Below, piece by piece: positions 37,901 through 46,263 of a stretch of 64,000 nucleotides of DNA. The DNA comes from CBDIHP01 sp965279195 (GTDB lineage: Bacteria; Planctomycetota; Planctomycetia; Isosphaerales; Isosphaeraceae). A model generated the notes under the pieces. The model worked only from the letters and a program-made list of their open reading frames with translations. It was not told the origin of the DNA and ran no database searches. Both the position numbers and the translations under genes were made by a program. The stretch lies in assembly GCA_965279195.1 (NCBI GenBank), contig CBDIHP010000028.1:1-64000 (forward strand), given 5' to 3'. The first letter of the stretch is position 1, and each line of letters opens with the position of its first letter.

Positions 37901-40900
37901 ATGTCGCAGCCCGACACGAACCGCAACCTCCTCTTCGCGATCATCGCCGTGCAGATGGACTTCGTCCCCCGGGACGCGATGTTCTCGGCCATGGTCGCCT
38001 GGACCGAGCGGAAGGAGACCCCTCTCGCCCAGATCCTCGTCGACTGCGGCGAACTATCCCCCGGGCGACGCTCGGCGCTGGATGTCCTGATCGACGAGCA
38101 CATCAAGGCCCACTCCGGCGATCCCGCCCGCAGCCTCCAGGCCCTCAGCTCCACCGACGGCGTCGCCGACCTCCTCACACGCGTCCCCGACGTCCAGCTC
38201 CAGGCCAGCCTCGGGCACCTCCGCGACCTTGGTCGGACCCCTGCAGCCTCGGATGAGCCTGGAGGCATCCCGACGAGCGTCCCCGCGACCGGCGAAGCTC
38301 CGACTCGGTCCCCCGCCGCTGTCGGACCCGATGCGGCCTGGACAACGCCCCTGGCCCCCTGGGGCAACCGGTTCCGCGTCGTGAGGAAGCATGCGGAAGG
38401 CGGGCTGGGTGTCGTGTCGGTGGCGATTGATGATGAGCTTGACCGCGAGGTAGCCTATAAGGAGATCAAGCCCAGGCACGCTGATCACCGCACGAGTCAG
38501 GCCCGGTTCGTGATGGAGGCCGAGATTACCGGGAAGCTCGAACACCCCGGAATCGTCCCTATCTACGGCCTCGGCCACGACCCCCTGGGCCGTCCGTATT
38601 ACGCCATGCGGTTCATCCAGGGTGACTCGCTTGCCGAGGCGATCAACCGTTTCCACGACCCCGACGGACCATACCGCGACCCCGGCCGGCGAACGCTCCA
38701 GCTCCGCGAACTGCTCGGCCGGTTCCTGGACGTCTGCGACGCGCTGGCCTACGCCCACAGCCGGGGCGTCCTCCACCGCGACCTCAAGCCCGGCAATGTG
38801 ATGCTCGGGCCGTTCGGCGAGACCCTCGTCGTCGACTGGGGCCTCGCCCTGAACCTCAAGGAAATCCCCGGCGACCTCGAATCGACCCATGCCCCTCTGA
38901 AAACATCCAAGGCCGACACCGATTCGCTCCCCAGCGAGCAGGGCTCAATCGTCGGCACCCTCCAGTACATGCCCCCCGAGCAAGCCGAAGGCGCCATCGA
39001 CCAGCTCGGCCCCCGAAGCGACGTCTACGGCCTCGGTGCCATCCTCTACGACCTCCTCACCGGCCGTCATCCCGTCACGGGAACAACCCAGCAAGAATTG
39101 ATCGAAGCCGTCCGTCAGGGCAATCTCATACCGCTGCGTCAGATCCGCGTAGACATCCCCCGTCCCCTCGAAGCCATCTGCCTCAAGGCGCTCTCCCTCC
39201 GCCCCGAGGACCGCTACGCCACCCCCCGCGCCCTCGCCTCCGACATCAAATCCTTCCTCGCCGACGAGCCCGTCACCGCCTACCGCGAACCCCTCCCCGA
39301 CCGCTTCCGCCGCTGGTCCCGCCGCCATCGTGTGCTCGTCTCCACCCTGGCCGCTACGCTGATCGTCGGCGTCCTCGGCCTGGGCTCTACACTTGCCGTG
39401 CAGAGGCAGAAAAATCAGGAGCTCTCCGAGAAGAATGGTGAACTCACCCAGGCTAACGAGGCCAAGGACCTCCAGACCCAACGGGCGGAGGAGCGGGAGA
39501 AGGACGCGATCGACGCCATTAAGAAGTTCCGCGATGTCGTCGTCAACCAACCTGTGCTCAAGAACTCAAAGGAGCTTGAAGCCCTCCGGAAACGCCTCCT
39601 CCAGGAACCCCTCGCCTTCTTCAAATCCCTCCGCCAACGCCTCCTGGCCGACAACGACAGCCGCCAAAAATCCCTTGCCAGCCTGGCCGCAGCCGCGTTT
39701 GACCTCGGGGCTCTCTCGGATGAGATAGGTGACAAGCACGATGCTCTCACCGCTTATCGGGAGGCCCTGGGGATCTATCGGGATCTCGTCACACAGGACG
39801 CCACCGTCACCAGCTATCAGAGCGAGCTGGCAGCCAGCTACAACAGCACCGGCAAGCTACTGGGTGCTACGGGCAGGACCGACGAAGCGATCAAGGCCCT
39901 CGAGCAAGCCCGATTGATTCGCAAGATGCTAGCCGCAGGTAACCCCTCCGTCTCCGCGTATCAGAACGAACTGGCGGCAAGCCTCAATAACCTCGGAGTT
40001 GTGTTGCGTGCCACGGGCAAGCCCGACGACGCCCTCAATGCGTCCAAGCAAGCCTTGGAGATCCGCAAGACGCTTGCGACTCAGTATCCCGCTGTCACCG
40101 CATATCAGAACGCCCTGGCAGGCAGCTACAACGATGTAGGCGTCCTCCTGAATGACGCGGGCAGGCCCAACGAAGCGCTCGGTGCGTTCGAGCAGGCCCG
40201 GGACATCCAGAAGACGTTGGCCGCACAGAACCCCACCATCACCTCTTATCAGCACCGATTGGCACTCAACGGCAACAGCATCGGCAGCCTCCTGCGTGAG
40301 ATGGGTAAGCCCGGCGAAGCGCTCGGTGCGTTCGAGCAGGCCCGGGACATCCTGAGGACGCTTGCGACGCAGTACCCTACGGTCTCCGCGTATCAGAACG
40401 ACCTGGCCCGCATTTACTACTGCTTAGGCCTCTCGCTGAGCGCTACGGGCAAGCCCGACGACGCGCTTAGTGCGTTCGAGCAGGCCGTGGAGATCCGTAG
40501 GACGCTTGTCACGCAGAACCCGACCGTCACGGCGTATCAGAGCGACCTGGCTCGCATCTACAACCACATCGGCATCCTGCTACTTGCCGCGGGCAAGCCC
40601 GACGACGCGGTCAAGTCGTATGGTCAGGCTAGGGAGATGCAGAGCAGGTTGGTTGCAGACCACCCAGAGATTCCGGAGCATTTCAGTGAACTCGGAATAA
40701 CACTGAATAACCTGGCGGTTATCGACTTGAATGGCGGTCGCCTCGTCAAAGCCCGGGAGCAATTTCGCGAGGCGATGCTCTTGCAGAAGAGGGCAGTGGC
40801 TGCGGCCCCTGCGAATTCCAAATACCGGCAGCTCTTGAAGAACCATCTCGCAAAACTGCAAGAGGTTTGCCAGAAACTCGAAGACAGGGATGGTGGGGCC

Positions 40901-41458
40901 GAGGCTGAGCGGGAACTCAAAGCGCTCGCAGATTCGGATCCGGCGATAATCGCCCTGGATGCCAGGCTCGCGGCGATCCTCAAAGGGGCGGGGAAACCGA
41001 GGAGCGCGGCCGAGGGGCTCCCGCTGGCGCAGCGAGCTTACGACAGGTCACTCCACGTGCTGGCGGCTCGGCTCTGGGACGAAGTGTTGACGGCGGAGCC
41101 GAAACTCGCGGTGGATCGTCAGGCCCAGGTTCCCTACAACGCCGCCTGTGCGGCTGCATTGGCGGGGACGGGGCAGGGGAAGGATGATCCGGCTCCGAGA
41201 GAGGCGGAGCAGGCCCGGCTCCGAGGGAAGGCGTCAGGCTGGCTCCGGGGTGAGTTGAGGGTGTGGGAGAAGGTGCTGGATTCAGGCCAGGCCCAGGCCA
41301 GGGAGACGGTGAGCCAGACGCTCCTGCACTGGACCCAGGACACCGATCTCGCCGGCGTCCGCGAGTCCGCCGCACTGGCGAAGCTGCCCGAGGTGGAGCG
41401 GAAGGCGTGGGAATCGCTCTGGAAGGATGTCGAGAGGCTGCGGGCGAAGGCCCGGTAG
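37901..41458 (+). CDS. Transmembrane Ser/Thr kinase with TPR repeats
   Basis: 1185 residues. Residues 1 to about 120 form an N-terminal domain shared with the kinase at 60900 (QPDTNRNLLFAIIAVQMDFV). The kinase domain is at about 155-455: glycine-loop-like EGGLGVVSVA, Lys in AYKEIKPRH, HRDLKPGN, and VDWGLAL in place of DFG. One TM lies near 490 (STLAATLIVGVLGLG), then a charged coiled coil and some eight TPR-like units of about 42-45 residues, each with G-K-P-D-D-A-L-type turns. The TPR part is outside the membrane relative to the kinase. Likely a signal-receiving kinase; the target is unknown. It is bracketed by 358-bp repeats. Confidence 0.9.
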   Translation: MSQPDTNRNLLFAIIAVQMDFVPRDAMFSAMVAWTERKETPLAQILVDCGELSPGRRSALDVLIDEHIKAHSGDPARSLQALSSTDGVADLLTRVPDVQLQASLGHLRDLGRTPAASDEPGGIPTSVPATGEAPTRSPAAVGPDAAWTTPLAPWGNRFRVVRKHAEGGLGVVSVAIDDELDREVAYKEIKPRHADHRTSQARFVMEAEITGKLEHPGIVPIYGLGHDPLGRPYYAMRFIQGDSLAEAINRFHDPDGPYRDPGRRTLQLRELLGRFLDVCDALAYAHSRGVLHRDLKPGNVMLGPFGETLVVDWGLALNLKEIPGDLESTHAPLKTSKADTDSLPSEQGSIVGTLQYMPPEQAEGAIDQLGPRSDVYGLGAILYDLLTGRHPVTGTTQQELIEAVRQGNLIPLRQIRVDIPRPLEAICLKALSLRPEDRYATPRALASDIKSFLADEPVTAYREPLPDRFRRWSRRHRVLVSTLAATLIVGVLGLGSTLAVQRQKNQELSEKNGELTQANEAKDLQTQRAEEREKDAIDAIKKFRDVVVNQPVLKNSKELEALRKRLLQEPLAFFKSLRQRLLADNDSRQKSLASLAAAAFDLGALSDEIGDKHDALTAYREALGIYRDLVTQDATVTSYQSELAASYNSTGKLLGATGRTDEAIKALEQARLIRKMLAAGNPSVSAYQNELAASLNNLGVVLRATGKPDDALNASKQALEIRKTLATQYPAVTAYQNALAGSYNDVGVLLNDAGRPNEALGAFEQARDIQKTLAAQNPTITSYQHRLALNGNSIGSLLREMGKPGEALGAFEQARDILRTLATQYPTVSAYQNDLARIYYCLGLSLSATGKPDDALSAFEQAVEIRRTLVTQNPTVTAYQSDLARIYNHIGILLLAAGKPDDAVKSYGQAREMQSRLVADHPEIPEHFSELGITLNNLAVIDLNGGRLVKAREQFREAMLLQKRAVAAAPANSKYRQLLKNHLAKLQEVCQKLEDRDGGAEAERELKALADSDPAIIALDARLAAILKGAGKPRSAAEGLPLAQRAYDRSLHVLAARLWDEVLTAEPKLAVDRQAQVPYNAACAAALAGTGQGKDDPAPREAEQARLRGKASGWLRGELRVWEKVLDSGQAQARETVSQTLLHWTQDTDLAGVRESAALAKLPEVERKAWESLWKDVERLRAKAR

Positions 41459-41679
41459 GCTGTGGTGCAACGCGATCTCGGAAGGTTTCGCCCGCAGTGT
41501 CACCCCAGTTTATTGAGGACGCCTTTGCACCGAGGCATCGCGTTTCCGCGACGGGGCGGCGTCCGTCGCCGGCGACGTCGGCACTCGGCTCGGTAGTCGT
41601 CTGACAGGCGGGGGTCACAACCGACGGGGCACGTCACACCACCCCGAATCCGTGGACGCACGAGCCGGACATGGTTAGC

Positions 41680-42036
41680 GTGCAAAATTGCGGACAAGGC
41701 CGAGCGATTTTGCGTACCCTGTCCCCTATACTCTTCTCTGACTCTCTAGATAATAGATCAGGGGGATATAGGGGGAGGAGACTACGGGTAAACCATCGGG
41801 GTCCCAAATGGGTTCTCTGGAGACTGATGGGGGAGACGTATTCGCCTCGGAACGTCTCCAGCTTCCTGCGGGGAGTCTGGTGGCGCAGGGGAGCGTTACC
41901 CCCATCCCCAGACATTCCTCCGGGGAGGCATTCCTGGGAGGCCCGATCCCCTTCGCCTGGATCGGTCGAGCCTCCCGACTCCCCGGGAGCGGTCTCCCCG
42001 TGGCCCTGACCTATCGGTTCCTCGCCGGGAGGTTCC
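41680..42036. repeat. Right copy of the 358-bp direct repeat
   Basis: Matches 37448-37805 with scattered substitutions and small indels. It covers the operator-like inverted repeat, the TATACT box and the 5' end of the intact winged-helix gene, so this copy is probably the original. The 41459-41679 stretch before it holds the 3' flank of the kinase gene and no recognisable gene. Confidence 0.85.
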
Positions 42037-42524
42037 GCAAGCGGAGGGATCGGCGGTGGGATCTCGAAACGGTCGCCCAGGGGCTCAACCTCTCCGACGA
42101 TTCGGTCCGGCGGGGCTTGAAGGCGGCGGAGGGGGCGGGGCTCCTGGCGGTCTCCCGCTCCCCAGGATCCAAGATCCTCGCCACGGACGTCTCCATCCTC
42201 GAAATGTCCGACGAGAAAGCCCGGCTCCCGCTCCGGGGCCCGATCCCGTGGAGCTGGCTCCGGCCCGCCCTGGTGCTTCCCGTGGCGGGGCTCCGGGTCG
42301 GGCTGGCGTGCTGGTGCCTGGCGGGCTGGGAACGCTCGGGGCGGTTCGAGCTGGCCCTGGGGGAGTGGTCGGAGCTGGGGATGTCGAGATTCGCGGCGGG
42401 GCGGGGCCTGGAGGCCCTGGAGGGGGCCGGGCTGGTGTCGGTCGAGCGAAGGCCCGGGGATACGCCGGTCGTCGTCCTGCGGGCCCCTGGAGGCTCCCAG
42501 AGCGGGGAACCGCCGGAGGGGTAG
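41808..42524 (+). CDS. DNA-binding protein with two duplicated winged-helix domains
   Basis: A 238-residue protein. After a variable 45-residue lead come two homologous units: GPIPFAWIGRASRLPGSGL with LSDDSVRRGLKAAEGAGLLAV, and GPIPWSWLRPALVLPVAGL with MSRFAAGRGLEALEGAGLVSV. Each is a winged helix-turn-helix ending in a V-S-R/E-R-x-P-G wing. Internal duplication of this kind suggests one chain acting as its own dimer on an inverted repeat. It lies directly behind the operator-like repeat, so autoregulation is plausible. The next gene begins eight bases after its stop. Confidence 0.75.
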   Translation: MGSLETDGGDVFASERLQLPAGSLVAQGSVTPIPRHSSGEAFLGGPIPFAWIGRASRLPGSGLPVALTYRFLAGRFRKRRDRRWDLETVAQGLNLSDDSVRRGLKAAEGAGLLAVSRSPGSKILATDVSILEMSDEKARLPLRGPIPWSWLRPALVLPVAGLRVGLACWCLAGWERSGRFELALGEWSELGMSRFAAGRGLEALEGAGLVSVERRPGDTPVVVLRAPGGSQSGEPPEG

Positions 42525-42531
42525 GTTAGCG

Positions 42532-42909
42532 ATGGGCTGGAAACGGATCGGGAACCACTCCTACTACTACCGGAGCAGACGGGTCGGGCGGCGGGTCGTC
42601 ACCGAATACGTCGGGGCGGGGGATGCCGCCGCATTCCTGGCGGGGCTGGACGCTGAACACCGTCGGGATCGGGAGACGGAACGCCTGGCCCGGAAGGATG
42701 AGCGGGATGAGGCCCGGCGGGAGGACTCCGAGCTGGCGGAGTGGTTCGACCGGACGGAGCGGGTTGCGGAGCTGGCCCTGGTGGTCAGCGGCTACCACAA
42801 ACACCGTGGCCAATGGCGGAGGCGGAGAGATGGCGGAAATCGAGGTGTCGAAGGCGAAATCCCGGGACGGGTTTCAGGAGCTGATGAGCCGGGCGGAGAA
42901 GGGGGATAA
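42532..42909 (+). CDS. Mobile-element-associated small protein (Tyr/Arg-rich N-terminus)
   Basis: 125 residues: WKRIGNHSYYYRSRRVGRR, then VVTEYVGAGDAAAFLAGLDA, then a charged helical stretch, then LALVVSGYHKHRGQWRRRR. I know this as a widespread unannotated family on mobile DNA in planctomycetes and others; no function is established. GGAGGGG lies upstream. Its end overlaps the next gene by 80 bases in another frame. A degenerate relative sits at 62765, again downstream of a kinase of the same type. Confidence 0.68.
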   Translation: MGWKRIGNHSYYYRSRRVGRRVVTEYVGAGDAAAFLAGLDAEHRRDRETERLARKDERDEARREDSELAEWFDRTERVAELALVVSGYHKHRGQWRRRRDGGNRGVEGEIPGRVSGADEPGGEGG

Positions 42910-43363
42910 GACCTGCCTCCCCCAGCTCCGGGAAGTGCTCCGGGACCAATCCAGCGGATCCGACGGCCGTTGGCTGGTCGAGAACTACGGGAGCCCCCCG
43001 AACTGGCTCCGGAACGTCCTGGTCGCCGGGCTCTCCCAGAAAGATCTCGCCATCCGGGAATCCGCCGAGGCGAAGCTCCGCCAGCTCCGGGCCGAGCTGG
43101 AGGGTCCGAATCCCACCGCCCTGGAGAAGCTCCTGGTCGAGCGGGCGGTCTATTGCTGGTTCCTGGTGTACCAGTACGAACTCCGCCACGCCTCTGCGGA
43201 TAGCCTGTCGATCACCCAAGCGGATTTCCAACAGCGGCGGATCGACGGGGCCCACAAGCGGTTCCTGTCGGCCCTGGCGACGTTGGCCAAGGTGCGTAAG
43301 CTGGCGGTGCCGACCCTCCTGGTGGCGGTCGCCGGAGAACAACGCATTAGCGTACAGCGATGA
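42830..43363 (+). CDS. Hypothetical helical protein
   Basis: 177 residues from the ATG at 42830 (MAEIEVSKAKSRDGFQEL). All-helical in feel, with repeated Leu/Arg/Glu heptads (LRQLRAELEGPNPTALEKLL) and a Trp-containing segment (RAVYCWFLVYQYELRHASAD). It follows the Tyr/Arg-rich protein gene with overlap, and the two are probably co-expressed. No family name or active site seen. Confidence 0.65.
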   Translation: MAEIEVSKAKSRDGFQELMSRAEKGDKTCLPQLREVLRDQSSGSDGRWLVENYGSPPNWLRNVLVAGLSQKDLAIRESAEAKLRQLRAELEGPNPTALEKLLVERAVYCWFLVYQYELRHASADSLSITQADFQQRRIDGAHKRFLSALATLAKVRKLAVPTLLVAVAGEQRISVQR

Positions 43364-43565
43364 TTCTCCTCCGTCCCCATTTCGAGGATCCGATCGCTCG
43401 CACCGAGTCCACCAGCGGCCCGGTTAATTTGAGACTCACCCATCTCAGTCCTGACTGGTCCATCGCGTCACTTAGCAGGGTGGTTCTGCGTTCCATGAAA
43501 GTCTGCACCTCCACCCTTAATCGCTACATTCTGCGACACTTTCGGTAAATCCGGAGGGCTGGAAG

Positions 43566-44129
43566 ATGGGCGGATACGGAAGCGGACGTTGGCCCTCGGG
43601 CAAGTGGGACCGCAAGCGGACGGTCGAGGAATCGCAAACTCTCGCTCTCGACCGCTTCCTCCAGGCCGGGGTCTTCTCCCCTAACACGCGAGTCACTGGC
43701 TCCTACAACTGGCCCGACGGAGCGAGCATCGGATTCCAGGCGAGGACGACCGAGGGTGAAGCGAAGCTCAAGATCGGATACACGCTCAGCAACACCGGCG
43801 AGCGGTTCGAGGAGTGGATCGACCTGATGCCTTCACCCCAACCGAACGGCGGGCATCGCTGGTGGTTTGCCTGCCCTGGATATAGGACACTCTGCCATCG
43901 CCTTGCCGGCTGCCTCTACAGCCCCGGAGGGGGCCGAGCCTTCGCCTGCCGCCAATGTCATCGACTCAGCTATCGGGCCCGTCAGGAAACCCGCCCCGCG
44001 AAGTCAGTTTATGCAATCATGGGAACGAAAGGAGTTAAAGCTTTCTGCCGTGGCTACTGGGCTTCTAACGCATGTAGACAGAAAGAACAGCACAAAATCT
44101 TTGTTTCACATACCGTGAGTATCAACTAG
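43566..44129 (+). CDS. Zinc-ribbon protein of a mobile-element-associated family, shortened C-terminus
   Basis: 187 residues with the characteristic opening MGGYGSGRWPSGKWDRKRTV, a WPDG/beta-rich middle, WWFACPG with a following Cys in RTLCHR, and the second knuckle FACRQCHRLSYRARQE. Family members usually continue for another 50-100 residues after the zinc ribbon; here the tail (QKEQHKIFVSHTVSIN) looks unrelated, so the gene may be truncated or frameshifted. The role is unknown; nucleic-acid binding is a guess from the zinc ribbon. Confidence 0.62.
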   Translation: MGGYGSGRWPSGKWDRKRTVEESQTLALDRFLQAGVFSPNTRVTGSYNWPDGASIGFQARTTEGEAKLKIGYTLSNTGERFEEWIDLMPSPQPNGGHRWWFACPGYRTLCHRLAGCLYSPGGGRAFACRQCHRLSYRARQETRPAKSVYAIMGTKGVKAFCRGYWASNACRQKEQHKIFVSHTVSIN

Positions 44130-44348
44130 CTGAAGTCACGGTAAAGCAGGGTTCTAAGTCGCTATCAAATAGGGATTTAGACTATTCATTCGATCATCTT
44201 GAACTGGGAAGGCCGCTTGCCCCTTCCCGTGTTCCAGTGTAGCTTTTAACATTACTCTCGGAACGCTACTCTTTTCTATGGAGATTGTAGTAGCAGTCGG
44301 GAGTTGTGGCGAAAGCCCTCTAGTCATCGGAATGGGGAGATCCGGTCG

Positions 44349-44831
44349 ATGGTAGACAAAGAAAAAAGCAGGCCGGATAGCAGGATCGAAATTCTCACGA
44401 TCGTGCAAACTCCTTTAGGATTTTTCGTGCTCGTGGTGCTGATCGTCGAAGTAATGTTCGGTGGTATGTCGCTATTGAGCACAGACCAAAACCGAGTCCT
44501 CCTTGTTTTCATAATGGCATTCATTGTAATACTACTCGTTCTCATCGTCGCATTTACCAGCTACTTCAGGCCTTGGGTCCTGAATGGGGCTCACCCACCC
44601 GAGACTGCAAGTGAGAAATTAGCAAATTTGCTCAGTAGTACGGAAGGCCGCGAGCTACTACGTGCGCTCTTCCGGGATTGTGTCGAGGAATACGCCACAG
44701 GACTCTCGTCGATAACGGATATCGAGAAAAAATATGGATTAAGGGATGGTACTGTGGTCGAATTGGCCAAGATTACCGCTTTCATCGCCGCGAGTGCGCA
44801 TGCAGGTCGGCCTCAGAGGAGGAGGCCATGA
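44349..44831 (+). CDS. Hypothetical two-TM protein, coupled to a sigma-like gene
   Basis: 160 residues from ATG 44349. TM segments LGFFVLVVLIVEVMFGGMSLL and VLLVFIMAFIVILLVLIVAF are followed by a cytoplasmic helical part with a winged-helix-like turn (SITDIEKKYGLRDGTVVEL). Its stop overlaps the start of the sigma-like gene by four bases (ATGA). A membrane protein coupled to a sigma factor suggests an anti-sigma or sensory partner, but no known anti-sigma motif is visible. G+C is lower than in the chromosomal genes. Confidence 0.65.
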   Translation: MVDKEKSRPDSRIEILTIVQTPLGFFVLVVLIVEVMFGGMSLLSTDQNRVLLVFIMAFIVILLVLIVAFTSYFRPWVLNGAHPPETASEKLANLLSSTEGRELLRALFRDCVEEYATGLSSITDIEKKYGLRDGTVVELAKITAFIAASAHAGRPQRRRP

Positions 44832-45418
44832 GCGGCTGGCCACCGGTCGATCCGGCCGCCCATTTCGCATCGCCCGACTTTGCCGACAAGATGCGATTGA
44901 TGACGAAGAAGCTGGTTCGCCTTTTCCCCTCGCATCGCACACTTGCAGAGGAGGTCGTCTACGATACTCTCGCTAATATCTTTCTCGGAGAGGCCAAGGC
45001 AGCTAGAGCAGGTGCAAAGCGGTGGCGGTCCGAGGAAGTATCAATATGGCTCAGTAAATTCTCGACTGAAGGCCATTTTGATGCGTATCTCTTCCGGGCG
45101 GCCTACCGAGGGGTCGTTCGGGGTATGCGCAAGAAACTAGGCCTCCACGAGCAACCTTTCCTCAAAGATCCCCAGGATGTTCGACCCCAGTTATTATTGC
45201 AAAACGAAGAAGAAATCGAGGAAGTCAACGCCCTAATTGAGCGAGTCGCGACAGCGATTCCCGGCGATGAACGCGAAATCTTGTACCTGCTGGTTGAAGG
45301 CATTCCAGTCGCGGAGATCGCCGAGTGTCTCGAAGTGTCTGAGCGGGCCGTCTATCGGGTTCGGAGCGATCTCCGTGAGATCTTGTGGAAAATAAAGTTG
45401 GAGCGGGAAGAATCATAG
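44828..45418 (+). CDS. ECF-like RNA polymerase sigma factor
   Basis: 196 residues. The C-terminal half has a sigma-70 region 4 helix-turn-helix (IPVAEIAECLEVSERAVYRV). Before it, IPGDEREILYLLVEG is the region-4 opening. The N-terminal part (RLFPSHRTLAEEVVYDTLAN and AYLFRAAYRGVVRGMRKK) is a divergent region 2. Coupled to the preceding membrane-protein gene. It may direct transcription of island genes; the promoter motif is unknown. The region-2 half is weakly conserved. Confidence 0.7.
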   Translation: MSGWPPVDPAAHFASPDFADKMRLMTKKLVRLFPSHRTLAEEVVYDTLANIFLGEAKAARAGAKRWRSEEVSIWLSKFSTEGHFDAYLFRAAYRGVVRGMRKKLGLHEQPFLKDPQDVRPQLLLQNEEEIEEVNALIERVATAIPGDEREILYLLVEGIPVAEIAECLEVSERAVYRVRSDLREILWKIKLEREES

Positions 45419-45440
45419 GAACTTCCCGCCCCGCCCCTGC

Positions 45441-45725
45441 CTACGGAGTGAGCGCCGGGTCGAGGTGAGCGGCCCCTTGCGCCGCTACACCACTGCTGAC
45501 CGCCGATTTCAATTCATCAACGGCACGGGCGAACTCCTGGAATAGTTGCCCCCACTCCGGATCAGCGCTGAACCGCTCGTAGACGGAACGAGCCACTTCG
45601 GTTTGTGGCCCATGTTGGAACGCGGCGTCCATGTAGGCCTCTGCCATGTGATTTGGAAGGTCCAGATAGGTCCTTCCAGCGTGAGGCGGCGTCCCGGAAT
45701 TGGACTGTTCGATGGTTTCAGGCAT
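45441..45725 (-). CDS. Hypothetical small acidic protein
   Basis: 94 residues with start ATG 45723-45725 preceded by AAGGAGAG at seven bases. Contains TYLDLPNHMAEAYMDAAFQHG and FSADPEWGQLFQEFARAVDE. Predicted helical and soluble. Convergent with the sigma-like gene. Not recognised; the good ribosome-binding site supports it. Confidence 0.6.
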   Translation of the reverse strand: MPETIEQSNSGTPPHAGRTYLDLPNHMAEAYMDAAFQHGPQTEVARSVYERFSADPEWGQLFQEFARAVDELKSAVSSGVAAQGAAHLDPALTP

Positions 45726-46263
45726 GATCGCTCTCCTTGGGAAAGTACATTGGAAAAAGAATCCGCATGCCGGCTGACGCCGAATGCGGCTCTTGTAGGT
45801 TTCTCGGTGTACGACCGAAGCCACAGGCAGCGGAAACCTAAATTACTGGCGACCTCAATTGCAATATCTCCTGCAGAGATCGTGGGAACACGAAACCTTG
45901 GTACATTACCGACATTCTGTTGCTCCTATAGCTGAGTAAACGTACATGGTGGTATGCCGATCATCGACCGGATGAGGAATCCGTCATCGGCTGAACCTCT
46001 TCGGCCATCACCGTCCGCCGATCGCAAAATCGGCCGAGGCTAGTGGTGTTTCGATGATTAGTCAAAAAGGATAGTAGCCACCAAAAGTTAGGCCAAACTG
46101 CAAACCGGGGCATTGATCTCATCCTGCATTACACCACTAAAGATACCCAAAGAACTTCACTACCGAGCCGAAGCACGCTCTTCTCGCGAACCTGCATCGG
46201 GGAGAGTGAGACGGCTCATTAGCACTCCACAAATAATGGATATGTAGACCAAATCGTTCAACT
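45726..46263. other. AT-richer intergenic stretch, nothing identified
   Basis: About 540 bases with G+C near 50%, well below the window average. No ORF with coding character, hairpin or RNA gene could be identified. It may be a composite of element ends. Confidence 0.4.
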
